The notes: generated by a model not told the origin, from the letters alone. Shown: positions 6,480-12,511, numbered from the stretch's first letter. The stretch: 15,294 bases of DNA from Candidatus Ventricola intestinavium (GCA_018715105.1 DVMG01000215.1:1-15294); one strand, 5' to 3'. Program-made: numbers and translations.

Positions 6480-7739
6480 TTAAGCTCGCTCCCTTCCTGC
6501 ATGAAACGCTATGGGATGGATGAGGGAATCCTGCTCCGGGCTGACGGAGGAACACTCCCTGCCATGGAGCACGACGCCGCGGGTGACAACCGGATGACCA
6601 TACCGGCGGCGAAGCGCGTCGATGGAGCGCTCAAGCCGCTCCATGCGCATGCGGCGCTTTTCATCCCCGGTGAAGTCAAGCTGAACGGGCTCGTTGTCCG
6701 GGGTGAGCGCCGTGCAGGTCAGCCCCACGCTGCGGTATGGAAAGCCGGAGGAAAAACGCTTTGTGAATAGATCCATCGCGGCCGCGGCGATTTCATCGGT
6801 GAGGTTGGACGGGCGGGACAGCATGGTCTGCCCGCAGCGCGTGACAAGCTGCGGGCTGCGGGCATGGATGCTCACGCAGCGGGCGTGCAGCCCGGCGTCG
6901 CGCAGCCTGGCCGCGACGGATTCTGCGAGCAAATAGTAAAAAGAGCGCGCGTCATCCATGTTTTCCAGATCTCGCGAGGGGGTGGTGCTGTTGCCGATGG
7001 ATTTGACGGCGGTGGAGGCATCCGCGGCCATCACCGGCGAGCGGTCCTGCCCGCTGGCATAAGCCTGGAGGGCCGGCCCGGCTTTGCCGAGCAGCCTTTG
7101 CAGCATCCTGGGATCGCAGCGGGCCAGATCCCCGATGGTGAGAATGCCCAGCGCGGCCAGACGCCGGCGTGTGCTGGGGCCGACAAAGAGCAGATCGCCG
7201 GCAGGCAGGGGATAGACCGTGTCTTTATAGGCATCCGGCGCAAGCACGGTGACTGCGTCCGGCTTTTTCATGTCGCTGCCCAGTTTGGCGAAGACTTTGT
7301 TGTCGGCGACCCCGACAGAGACTGTGATGCCCAGTTCCTCGCGAACGCGCAGGCGGATCGCATCGGCCACGCGCCCGCCCTCGCGCAGCGTGACGCCGGG
7401 GCCGCTCAGGTCAATCCACGCCTCGTCAAGCCCAAAGGATTCCACGCGATCCGAATATTGTTCATAGATGCGGCGCATCCGGCGGCTGAAGCGAATGTAG
7501 AGAGGGAAATCCGGCGGCACACACACCAGACCGGGGCATTTTTCCCGGGCCTTCCAAACGGCTTCCCCGGTTTTGACCCCGAAAGACCGGGCCAACGGAT
7601 TTTTGGTGAGCACGATCCCATGGCGTTCGCACGCGTTTCCGCATACGGCGACAGGCAGGGAACGGATGGACGGGGTATACAGGCACTCCACGGAGGCGTA
7701 AAAGCTGTTTGCATCGCAGTGCAGGATGACTCTTCCCAA
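6480..7739 (-). CDS. dinB: Y-family DNA polymerase (Pol IV/DinB-like)
   Basis: The 419-residue enzyme is an error-prone translesion polymerase. The palm motif VILHCDANSFYASVE (4-18) supplies metal-binding Asp9 and the aromatic steric gate Tyr14; SFGLDEAWID (101-110) supplies Asp105 and Glu106. Residues 137-158 (GITVSVGVADNKVFAKLGSD) are the usual palm segment, 183-230 contain the helix-hairpin-helix thumb, and 240-390 the little finger. QLDF (353-356) fits a sliding-clamp binding motif. The HxDxNSFYASVE form is the version seen in Clostridia. The start is TTG at 7739, with GGAGGGG ending 7 bases upstream; an ATG at 7755 is in another frame. A consensus promoter and a LexA box precede it, so it is SOS-induced. 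Length is normal for the family. The small partner gene follows directly. Confidence 0.94.
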   Translation of the reverse strand: MGRVILHCDANSFYASVECLYTPSIRSLPVAVCGNACERHGIVLTKNPLARSFGVKTGEAVWKAREKCPGLVCVPPDFPLYIRFSRRMRRIYEQYSDRVESFGLDEAWIDLSGPGVTLREGGRVADAIRLRVREELGITVSVGVADNKVFAKLGSDMKKPDAVTVLAPDAYKDTVYPLPAGDLLFVGPSTRRRLAALGILTIGDLARCDPRMLQRLLGKAGPALQAYASGQDRSPVMAADASTAVKSIGNSTTPSRDLENMDDARSFYYLLAESVAARLRDAGLHARCVSIHARSPQLVTRCGQTMLSRPSNLTDEIAAAAMDLFTKRFSSGFPYRSVGLTCTALTPDNEPVQLDFTGDEKRRMRMERLERSIDALRRRYGHPVVTRGVVLHGRECSSVSPEQDSLIHPIAFHAGRERA

Positions 7740-7759
7740 AGACGATCCCCTCCATAACG

Positions 7760-7773
7760 GGAACGAATGTTCC
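7760..7773. promoter_or_regulatory. LexA (SOS) box at dinB
   Basis: GGAAC-GAAT-GTTCC is a perfect palindrome in its arms and contains GAAC-N4-GTTC, the core of the Gram-positive LexA/DinR box (CGAAC-RNRY-GTTYG); the centre GAAT also fits RNRY. It covers about +3 to +16 of the dinB transcript, where LexA would block initiation until DNA damage triggers its cleavage. Confidence 0.88.
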
Positions 7774-7781
7774 TAAATCCT

Positions 7782-7809
7782 ATTATACCTGTTTTAAAGA
7801 CCGTGTCAA
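7782..7809 (-). promoter_or_regulatory. Sigma-A promoter of dinB
   Basis: On the - strand, TTGACA (forward 7804-7809) and TATAAT (forward 7782-7787) are both perfect, with a 16-base spacer. The start of transcription is expected near 7775. The LexA box lies immediately downstream, the normal arrangement for a tightly repressed SOS gene. Confidence 0.9.
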
Positions 7810-7854
7810 CAGGAAAATTGCGGATGCAAAGAAGGGGCCGGATCAAAAGGGGGA

Positions 7855-7882
7855 TTGCGTGTCCGATGCTTTGTGATACAAT
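7855..7882 (+). promoter_or_regulatory. Probable promoter of the Nudix gene
   Basis: TACAAT (7877-7882) is a good -10; TTGCGT (7855-7860), 16 bases upstream, is a weak -35. The start would be near 7889, which argues against using the ATG at 7888 and leaves a leader of about 90 bases before 7978. It is divergent from the dinB promoter, the two -35 elements being 45 bases apart. Confidence 0.55.
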
Positions 7883-7977
7883 ATTGAATGAATAAAAAAG
7901 CGCTTTTGAGAGAAGGCCTTTATGCCCGCAAACGGAAGCGGCGCGGAGATGCCCGCTTTGCAGGAAGGAGAACGGTT

Positions 7978-8466
7978 ATGGTGGAAGTTCGGTTTTATGA
8001 GCAGGATCAGATTCGGGATGAATGCCTGAAATTTGCCGTGATCCTGGCGCGAACGGCGGGCGGATGGGTGCTGTGCAAGCACAGGCAGAGGGACACATGG
8101 GAGCTTCCGGGCGGGCACAGAGAAGCGGGCGAGACCATCCTTGAAGCGGCAAAGAGGGAGCTGAGGGAGGAGACGGGGGCCGTGGATTTTACGCTCACTC
8201 CCCTGTGTGTTTATGCCGTCCGGAACAAAACAGGGGAGAAGGAGGCGTGGGGAGAGGAAAGCTTCGGCATGCTGTATACCGCCGATATCCGCTCGTTTGA
8301 AAAAGAACTGCACAGCGAGATTGAAAAAATCCGGATCACGGATCAGGGCGTTCCAAACTGGACGTATCCGCTCATTCAGCCCCGGCTGCTGGAGGAGGCG
8401 CACAGAAGGGGATATCCGGTTCCGCGGCCGTCGTCCCCTTCGTCTGCGCCGCAGAACGGCCAGTAA
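7978..8466 (+). CDS. Nudix hydrolase
   Basis: The 162-residue protein carries a complete Nudix box, GX5EX7REUXEEXG: Gly46, Glu52, Arg60, Glu61, Glu64, Glu65 and Gly67, within GGHREAGETILEAAKRELRE (45-64) and the following ETGA. Such enzymes cleave nucleoside diphosphates linked to another group, using Mg2+; the substrate (oxidised nucleotide, NDP-sugar, ADP-ribose or other) cannot be told. LPGGHREAGE resembles the MutT/ADP-ribose pyrophosphatase class. The C-terminus is a short proline/serine-rich tail. The ATG at 7978 has AAGGAG (7966-7971) 6 bases upstream and is preferred over the in-frame ATG at 7888, which would add a basic 30-residue extension and coincides with the predicted transcription start. 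It is divergent from dinB, so a nucleotide-pool cleaning role would fit, but that is only a contextual guess. Confidence 0.9.
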   Translation: MVEVRFYEQDQIRDECLKFAVILARTAGGWVLCKHRQRDTWELPGGHREAGETILEAAKRELREETGAVDFTLTPLCVYAVRNKTGEKEAWGEESFGMLYTADIRSFEKELHSEIEKIRITDQGVPNWTYPLIQPRLLEEAHRRGYPVPRPSSPSSAPQNGQ

Positions 8467-8509
8467 AACAAAACCCCTCTCCCGCGAAAGCCGTTTCGCG
8501 AGAAAGGGG
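8465..8509 (-). terminator. Rho-independent terminator of the TSCPD gene
   Basis: In the - strand transcript, 16-base arms (8509-8494 and 8489-8474) pair completely, with two G-U wobbles, around a 4-base loop CGGC, and are followed by UUUUGUUUU (8473-8465). This is a textbook terminator for the - strand. In the + direction the wobbles become C-A mismatches and no U-tract follows, so it serves the Nudix gene poorly, although it overlaps that gene's stop codon. Confidence 0.92.
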
Positions 8510-8544
8510 GATACCTGTGTCTCCCTGGCGGGGGGCGGCGCACG

Positions 8545-8790
8545 TCACTCGGCCTGGCGGTATGCCTCCAGCGCCCGGGCAAGCTGATCCGGGCAGGAGG
8601 TGCCGTTGCGGCACTGGATTCCCTTGAGGCGGCGGATGGCCTCATCCACCTTCATGCCGGTGACCAGGGCGCCGATTCCCTGCAGATTGCCGGTGCAGCC
8701 GCCGTGAAAGCGGCAGGAGGTGATCACACCATCCTCCACTTCAAAGTCAATGGAACGGCTGCATGTGCCGTGTGTTTGATACGTATTCAT
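8545..8790 (-). CDS. TSCPD domain-containing small protein (TIGR03905-like)
   Basis: The 81-residue protein has the TSCPD domain (PF12637): C-R-NGTSCPDQLA (60-71), preceded by GTCSRSIDFEVEDG (8-21) and FHGGCTGNLQGIG (28-40). Cysteines at 10, 26, 32, 60 and 66 are in the positions expected for a metal or redox site. The domain is otherwise known at the C-terminus of vitamin B12-dependent ribonucleotide reductases; free-standing copies such as this are common in Clostridia and uncharacterised. The start at 8790 has AGGAGG 8 bases upstream (8799-8804); the in-frame ATG at 8814 has none and lies upstream of that site. It is monocistronic, ending in a strong terminator, and divergent from the propeller gene. 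Confidence 0.9.
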   Translation of the reverse strand: MNTYQTHGTCSRSIDFEVEDGVITSCRFHGGCTGNLQGIGALVTGMKVDEAIRRLKGIQCRNGTSCPDQLARALEAYRQAE

Positions 8791-8817
8791 GGGAAACGCC
8801 TCCTGAATCTGCAATCT

Positions 8818-8834
8818 GCGCGGACAAGCCGCGC
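8818..8834. other. Small inverted repeat in the divergent intergenic region
   Basis: GCGCGG (8818-8823) and CCGCGC (8829-8834) form a perfect 6-base stem with a 5-base loop between the TSCPD start (8790) and the propeller gene start (8953). It would lie in the TSCPD leader, near its ribosome binding site. I see no convincing -35/-10 pair on either strand of this 162-base gap. Confidence 0.4.
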
Positions 8835-8952
8835 GTATTTGGATTCAATTCGACAACATGCGCCCATTTCCTGCTTCTCCTTCGCTTCATTTGGGCAGGG
8901 ACACACGCACGCCCCGCTTCATACGATGGGCAGGGAAAGGGTGTGTGCTGCG

Positions 8953-9789
8953 ATGGAAAGGCGAATCATCGTCTCCGGCGGCGACGAGCTGAGGGAGTTT
9001 CTTCCGCCCGGCATGGCGCCGGGAAGGCGCATCCGGCTTGAAGGGGCCGGGGCGCTGTGTACATCGGGCGGGCAGCTTTTCTGCGCCTGCGACTGGGGCG
9101 ATATGATCTGGCGGCTGGACGGTCGGATGCTTGTGCCCACGGCCCTCTTTGCGGGAGGCCCCGGGATCTGCCAATTGTGCGTATCCTGCGGGGGCGGGAG
9201 GCTCTACGCCCTGTGCGCGGACGCGGACAGCCTGCTGATGCTGGACGCATGCTCCGGCGCGCCGATGATGGTCAACCGCGTTGGGGTGAACCCGTGCGCC
9301 ATGGCGCTGGATGAGACGGGCAATGTGCTGGCCGTGGCGGGCGGGGAATGCGGGGAAGCCGTGCTGCTGAGCGCGCACACGCTGAGCGTTGTGCGCAGGC
9401 TTTCCATGCCGGGCATGGTGTATGCGGTGGCCCTGCGCGCGGGAACGGTTTACGCGCTGAGCCTGAATGAATCGCTTGGATCCACGCTGACCACGGTCGC
9501 GCCCGGCGGCGTGCGGCAGACGCTGAACCTGGCGGGCATGCCGGGCATGCTCATGCTGCGGCCGGGTACGCTGCTGTGCGCCACGCACGAGCATCTGTAT
9601 GAAGTGGCGCCGGGCGGAGAACGCATCCTGAGCGCGAGAGAAGCGGCCGGGCGGGCGGGGCGTATTCTCTTTTGCGGGAGAAACATGCTGCTGTGCGACA
9701 GGCTGGGGGAAGCGGTCTTTTCCCTGGGCCTTTCAAGCGGACGGTGGCGGCTGCTCTGCGAGAGCGCACGGGATATGACCGAGGTATAA
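8953..9789 (+). CDS. YncE-like beta-propeller protein, cysteine-rich
   Basis: The 278-residue protein shows repeated short beta-strand patterns typical of a YncE/lactonase-like propeller: QLFCACDWGDMIWRLDG (41-57), GRLYALCADADSLLMLDACS (82-101), VGVNPCAMALDETGNVLAVA (110-129), GTVYALSLNES (164-174) and NMLLCDRLGEAVFSL (244-258). There is no signal peptide, so it is probably cytoplasmic. It contains 14 cysteines, about 5%, high for this fold. The best match is a 6- or 7-bladed propeller of unknown ligand; enzyme residues cannot be named. The start is uncertain: the ATG at 8953 is preceded by GGGAAAGGG ending about 11 bases upstream; an in-frame GTG (8941) and ATG (8926) are alternatives without a well-placed site. 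In-frame reading back to 8704 overlaps the TSCPD gene and is rejected. Confidence 0.68.
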   Translation: MERRIIVSGGDELREFLPPGMAPGRRIRLEGAGALCTSGGQLFCACDWGDMIWRLDGRMLVPTALFAGGPGICQLCVSCGGGRLYALCADADSLLMLDACSGAPMMVNRVGVNPCAMALDETGNVLAVAGGECGEAVLLSAHTLSVVRRLSMPGMVYAVALRAGTVYALSLNESLGSTLTTVAPGGVRQTLNLAGMPGMLMLRPGTLLCATHEHLYEVAPGGERILSAREAAGRAGRILFCGRNMLLCDRLGEAVFSLGLSSGRWRLLCESARDMTEV

Positions 9790-9897
9790 AAAAGCCCGGC
9801 ATGGCCATCCTGAACGCATCCGCATTGAACATCGGGGCGGACTGCGGCCCTCCGGCCCGCCGGCACCGGCGCTTCCGCGGCAAAAAGCGCGGGAGGA

Positions 9898-9949
9898 TTG
9901 CCGGAAGAGCCTTCCTTCCCTTCAGGGAAAGAGGCTTCTGTGCCGGCAA
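9898..9949 (+). promoter_or_regulatory. Structured RNA leader before the YwaF-like gene
   Basis: Three stacked helices are possible. The outer one is TTGCCGG (9898-9904) with CCGGCAA (9943-9949), perfect over 7 bases. The middle one is AAGAGCC (9905-9911) with GGCTTCT (9933-9939), with one mismatch and one wobble. The inner one is TTCCC (9916-9920) with GGGAA (9925-9929) around a TTCA loop. It ends 28 bases before the ribosome binding site of the gene starting at 9994. No U-tract follows, so it is not a plain terminator for the propeller gene. I recognise no known riboswitch class. The rest of the 204-base gap (9790-9993) is GC-rich with short inverted repeats and no gene or clear promoter. 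Confidence 0.5.
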
Positions 9950-9993
9950 GCCTGCAAGGCATGCATGCGCCCTGCTTAGGGGGAGAACCGTGC

Positions 9994-10593
9994 GTGAAAA
10001 GAATTCGCCGCATGCTGGGGCTTGTGCTCCTTGCTTCGCTGTGTGTGACCATGGGCCTGCTCGTCCTGGAGGGCCGCTGGCGCGAGGCCATTCCGCTTCA
10101 TTTGTGCAGCCTGTCCGCGCTGTCTGCGCTGGCGCTTGCCCGGCGCCCTCGTGCGGCGCTGCTTGATTTTCTTTGGTATCTGGGCATGCCGGGGGCCTTG
10201 CTGGCCCTTTTGTTTCCCGCGCCTGCGGTCAGCCGCTGGCAGGCGCTGCTCAACCTGTCTTACTTTACAACGCATGCACTCATCCTTCTGATTCCGCTGT
10301 GCGCCATGACGATGGGGGAGCGCCCGCGCGCGGGCCGCACGCCTGCGATGATGGCGGCTTTGCAGGGGATTGCCCTTGCCGCATTTTGGGTCAACCAGCG
10401 TCTGGGGACGGACTTTCTCTTTTTGATGGCGCCGCCTGCCGGCACGCCGCTTGAAGCGGTGTTTCATAGGGGATATGGGATATATCTGCTTTTTTTGGAG
10501 GGAATGATGCTCGCCCTGTGCATGCTGATGGATGCTCTATGCGCACGGATGTTTGGCTTTCGCGCGCGCGGCGCGGGAAATTTGGCAAAATGA
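9994..10593 (+). CDS. YwaF/TIGR02206-type integral membrane protein
   Basis: This 199-residue protein has about six hydrophobic segments (roughly 5-25, 36-50, 55-76, 84-106, 118-136 and 160-185). It matches the TIGR02206/YwaF pattern: IPLHLCSLSALSALA (33-47), FLWYLGMPGALLALLFP (59-75), LSYFTTHALILLIPL (88-102), and VNQRLGTDFLFLMAPP (133-148). The family is widespread in Firmicutes and uncharacterised; it lies in the cytoplasmic membrane. The start is GTG at 9994: AGGGGGAG (9978-9985) ends 8 bases before it, and the hydrophobic sequence begins right there. Longer in-frame starts would run through the structured leader. About 200 residues is slightly short of the usual 220-240. It is in the same direction as the propeller gene, separated by 204 bases. 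Confidence 0.82.
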   Translation: MKRIRRMLGLVLLASLCVTMGLLVLEGRWREAIPLHLCSLSALSALALARRPRAALLDFLWYLGMPGALLALLFPAPAVSRWQALLNLSYFTTHALILLIPLCAMTMGERPRAGRTPAMMAALQGIALAAFWVNQRLGTDFLFLMAPPAGTPLEAVFHRGYGIYLLFLEGMMLALCMLMDALCARMFGFRARGAGNLAK

Positions 10594-10618
10594 GCGAGTG
10601 ACTGCAACTTTTTAAAAC

Positions 10619-10647
10619 TATACAAATCGCCCTTTATGCGCTATAAT
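10619..10647 (+). promoter_or_regulatory. Promoter of the DUF2232-rplI-dnaB cluster
   Basis: A perfect -10 TATAAT (10642-10647) lies 17 bases after TATACA (10619-10624), which matches 4 of 6 bases of the -35 consensus. The surroundings are locally AT-rich. The start would be near 10654, giving a leader of about 95 bases. It likely drives the DUF2232 gene and perhaps the replication genes behind it. Confidence 0.7.
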
Positions 10648-10675
10648 ATCAAATGGATAAAAAGCATCTTGCATC

Positions 10676-10724
10676 GGGCGCATCCGCCCACATATTTGCC
10701 GCGGCCCGCCTGCCCGGAGGCCGC
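10676..10724 (+). promoter_or_regulatory. Two hairpins in the DUF2232 gene leader
   Basis: Hairpin 1 is GGGCG (10676-10680) with CGCCC (10685-10689), loop CATC. Hairpin 2 is GCGGCC (10701-10706) with GGCCGC (10719-10724), 12-base loop. Hairpin 2 ends 12 bases before the ribosome binding site (AAGGAG, 10737-10742). No U-tract follows either stem. The pairings are exact; a regulatory role is only possible. Confidence 0.4.
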
Positions 10725-10747
10725 ACGATTTAAAAGAAGGAGTTAAC

Positions 10748-11821
10748 GTGGAAAATCAGAGAATCTCACTTTTTAAGCAGAAAAACCGATGGGGGATGAC
10801 GATTGCGAGCATTGTGCTCTGCCTTGTGGTCTCCCCCGTGCTGGGGCTGATGCTGTTTCTCCCCCAGATTGCGACGGTGCTGCCGGTGGTGCTCATGGCT
10901 CTGCTGGGTTTTGCGGGCCCTGTGAGCGCGGCGGCCTGCAGCGCCGTGCTCATCGCGCTGTGCGCGTCGCTCTTTGGCGTCTGGGGAGCGGTGGTGGCCG
11001 CTCTGTTCTTTGTGCCGGTGGTGATTGTTTCGGCGCTGGCGGTGGAGCAGGGACGCGCATTCTGGCCTTCTGTGGCCGTGGGCGGCGTGGCAATGTTCGC
11101 CTCCATGGGAGCGGTGATGGCGCTGCTCAGCTTTCTGGCGGGAAGCGATATCGTCTCGGCGATTTCGCAGATGACCCGGCAGATGTTTGACATGTCCGGC
11201 GCGCTGGGCGATTCCCTGCTGTCCATGATGATGCAGTTGGGGCTGATTACCGCGCAGGATGGTTCCTCCCTCAGCATGACGGCGCTGGATTCCGCCACAC
11301 GCGAGCAGCTTGTCTCCTCGATTGTCATGATGATGGATTCGGTGCTTCGCCTTGAAATCCCCATGCAGATGGCGACGGGCTCGGTGGCCGCAGGCGTGCT
11401 GGGACAGGCTGTGCTGCGCCGTGGGCTGCTCTCGCGCGGGGACAAGGTGGATTACCCGCCGCTGCGCACGTGGATGGTTCCAAGCGGCTGGGGCCGCGTG
11501 CTGGGCATCACCCTGGTGGCGCTGTATCTGCTGGCGATGCTTGTGCCGCAGGTTTCCTCGAGCATGTATTATGTATTCAGCGGCGTCTTTGAGCAGGTGT
11601 TCGCCCTGCAGGGAATTGCGGCGCTGTGCTATTTCCTGCATGAGCGCGGGAAGAGCCGCACGCTTCAGGGAGTCGTCTTTGTGCTGGGGTATTTCCTGCT
11701 CAGGCCGCCGGCCATTCTGTTTGGCATCGCGGATCAGGCGTTTGATTTTTCACACCGCCGGGCCAAGATCCAGGGGGAGAAAAAGCGCCTGAATCCGTTT
11801 GATCCGCGCAGCCGCTCCTGA
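10748..11821 (+). CDS. DUF2232 (YybS-type) membrane protein
   Basis: This 357-residue integral membrane protein has hydrophobic segments near 15-38, 42-58, 60-75, 78-98, 105-130, 200-215, 250-270, 278-300 and 310-335. It fits the DUF2232/YybS family (PF09991): a long polytopic N-terminal half, then PPLRTWMVPSGWGRVLG (238-254), FSGVFEQVFALQGIAALCYF (278-297) and a basic C-terminal tail. The family resembles energy-coupling transporter S components, but its role is unknown. In Bacillus and many clostridia its gene heads the cluster yybS-gdpP-rplI-dnaB; here it is followed directly by rplI. The start is GTG at 10748, with AAGGAG 5 bases upstream. It has its own promoter and a two-hairpin leader. 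Confidence 0.88.
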   Translation: MENQRISLFKQKNRWGMTIASIVLCLVVSPVLGLMLFLPQIATVLPVVLMALLGFAGPVSAAACSAVLIALCASLFGVWGAVVAALFFVPVVIVSALAVEQGRAFWPSVAVGGVAMFASMGAVMALLSFLAGSDIVSAISQMTRQMFDMSGALGDSLLSMMMQLGLITAQDGSSLSMTALDSATREQLVSSIVMMMDSVLRLEIPMQMATGSVAAGVLGQAVLRRGLLSRGDKVDYPPLRTWMVPSGWGRVLGITLVALYLLAMLVPQVSSSMYYVFSGVFEQVFALQGIAALCYFLHERGKSRTLQGVVFVLGYFLLRPPAILFGIADQAFDFSHRRAKIQGEKKRLNPFDPRSRS

Positions 11822-11839
11822 ATGATGCGTGCGGATAAA

Positions 11840-11882
11840 ATGCGTCGCCGGCGCATGCCTGCCCGGCTGGGCCGCCATTTTT
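11840..11882 (+). terminator. Possible attenuator or weak terminator before rplI
   Basis: GGCG (11850-11853) and GCCC (11861-11864) pair with GGGC (11869-11872) and CGCC (11873-11876) around a GGCT loop, with a 7-base bulge; TTTTT follows (11878-11882). An alternative hairpin, ATGCG (11840-11844) with CGCAT (11852-11856), uses some of the same bases, so the two exclude each other. This could reduce transcription from the DUF2232 gene into rplI. It is suggestive only. Confidence 0.4.
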
Positions 11883-11903
11883 ATCCTTCGTTTTTCATTC
11901 GCG

Positions 11904-11945
11904 TTCATTCATACTTCTTTATTTATACTTTTTCATTCATACGTC
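11904..11945. repeat. Three AT-rich 14-base tandem repeats upstream of rplI
   Basis: TTCATTCATACTTC (11904-11917), TTTATTTATACTTT (11918-11931) and TTCATTCATACGTC (11932-11945) follow head to tail; a further partial TTCATTC stands at 11894-11900. The tract is strongly pyrimidine- and AT-rich in an otherwise GC-rich region and ends 4 bases before AAAGGAGG, the rplI ribosome binding site. It may act as an unstructured translation enhancer or a protein-binding array; this is not known. Confidence 0.75.
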
Positions 11946-11967
11946 TTCAAAAGGAGGATTTTTGACC

Positions 11968-12417
11968 ATGAAAGTCATTTTGCTCAAGGATATCAAGGGT
12001 ACGGGAAAAAAGGATCAGATCATCGAGGCGTCTGACGGATACGCGCGCAATTTTCTGTTTCCCAAGGGGCTTGCGCGGGAAGCCAGCGCCGCAAACCTGA
12101 ATGCCATTGAAAACGCAAAGGCCGCGCAGAAACACCGTGAGAATGTGGAGCGCGCCAAGGCTCAGGAGACATGCGCCAAGCTGGCGGGCAAGGTCGTTCA
12201 CATTCAGGCGCGCGGCGCTGAAGGGGGCCGGCTCTACGGGTCTGTGACCGCGCAGGAGATTGCCGACGCGCTTGAAAAGCAGTATGGCGTCAAGGTGGAA
12301 AAGCGCCGCCTGGATGTCGCCAATATCCGCAATGCGGGGGATTTCTCCGTCAGCGTCTGGCTTTATGCGGGCATCACCGCGCAGATGACCGCCCGGGTTG
12401 AGGTCGCCAAGGCGTAA
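11968..12417 (+). CDS. rplI: 50S ribosomal protein bL9
   Basis: The 149-residue protein is bL9, a two-domain protein of the large subunit that binds 23S rRNA near the L1 stalk and helps keep reading frame. The N-terminal signature is plain: MKVILLKDIKGTGKKDQIIE (1-20), then DGYARNFLFPKGLA (23-36). A long charged connecting helix follows (about 40-75), then the C-terminal domain with GGRLYGSVTAQEIADAL. The length is normal (about 147-150). The ATG at 11968 is chosen: AGGAGG ends 10 bases upstream, and all relatives begin MKV; an in-frame TTG at 11962 is too close to the site. dnaB follows after a 94-base gap. Confidence 0.97.
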   Translation: MKVILLKDIKGTGKKDQIIEASDGYARNFLFPKGLAREASAANLNAIENAKAAQKHRENVERAKAQETCAKLAGKVVHIQARGAEGGRLYGSVTAQEIADALEKQYGVKVEKRRLDVANIRNAGDFSVSVWLYAGITAQMTARVEVAKA

Positions 12418-12433
12418 TGCCGCGAGGCGGAGA

Positions 12434-12457
12434 CGGCGGGCGCGCATGTTCCCGCCG
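12434..12457 (+). other. Hairpin between rplI and dnaB
   Basis: CGGCGGG (12434-12440) and CCCGCCG (12451-12457) form a perfect 7-base stem with a 10-base loop. An alternative pairing, GCGGGC with GCCCGC further on, also exists. A run of six T occurs only some 22 bases later, so this is not a normal terminator. It may be an mRNA-stability or processing element between the two genes. Confidence 0.4.
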
Positions 12458-12511
12458 CATGCCCGCATAAGCCGGAGCATTTTTTCAAGTTTACCGAGAG
12501 GAGCGAACAGA

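Noticed and set aside
6864..7757. A 297-codon open frame antisense to dinB
   Set aside because: dinB is certain from its catalytic motifs and promoter. The antisense frame has no domain and would overlap the LexA-controlled start.
7888..7977. An upstream ATG that would extend the Nudix protein by 30 residues
   Set aside because: It coincides with the predicted transcription start, lacks a ribosome binding site and adds a basic stretch not usual for Nudix enzymes; AAGGAG before 7978 decides the start.
8704..8952. N-terminal extension of the propeller protein
   Set aside because: It would overlap the TSCPD gene on the other strand and the divergent gap, and has no ribosome binding site.
11924..11929. 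TATACT within the repeats as an rplI promoter -10
   Set aside because: No acceptable -35 lies 15-19 bases upstream (GCGTTC at 17), so I do not call it.
11904..11945. CRISPR array
   Set aside because: The units are only 14 bases, adjoin without spacers and differ from each other; they are simple tandem repeats.
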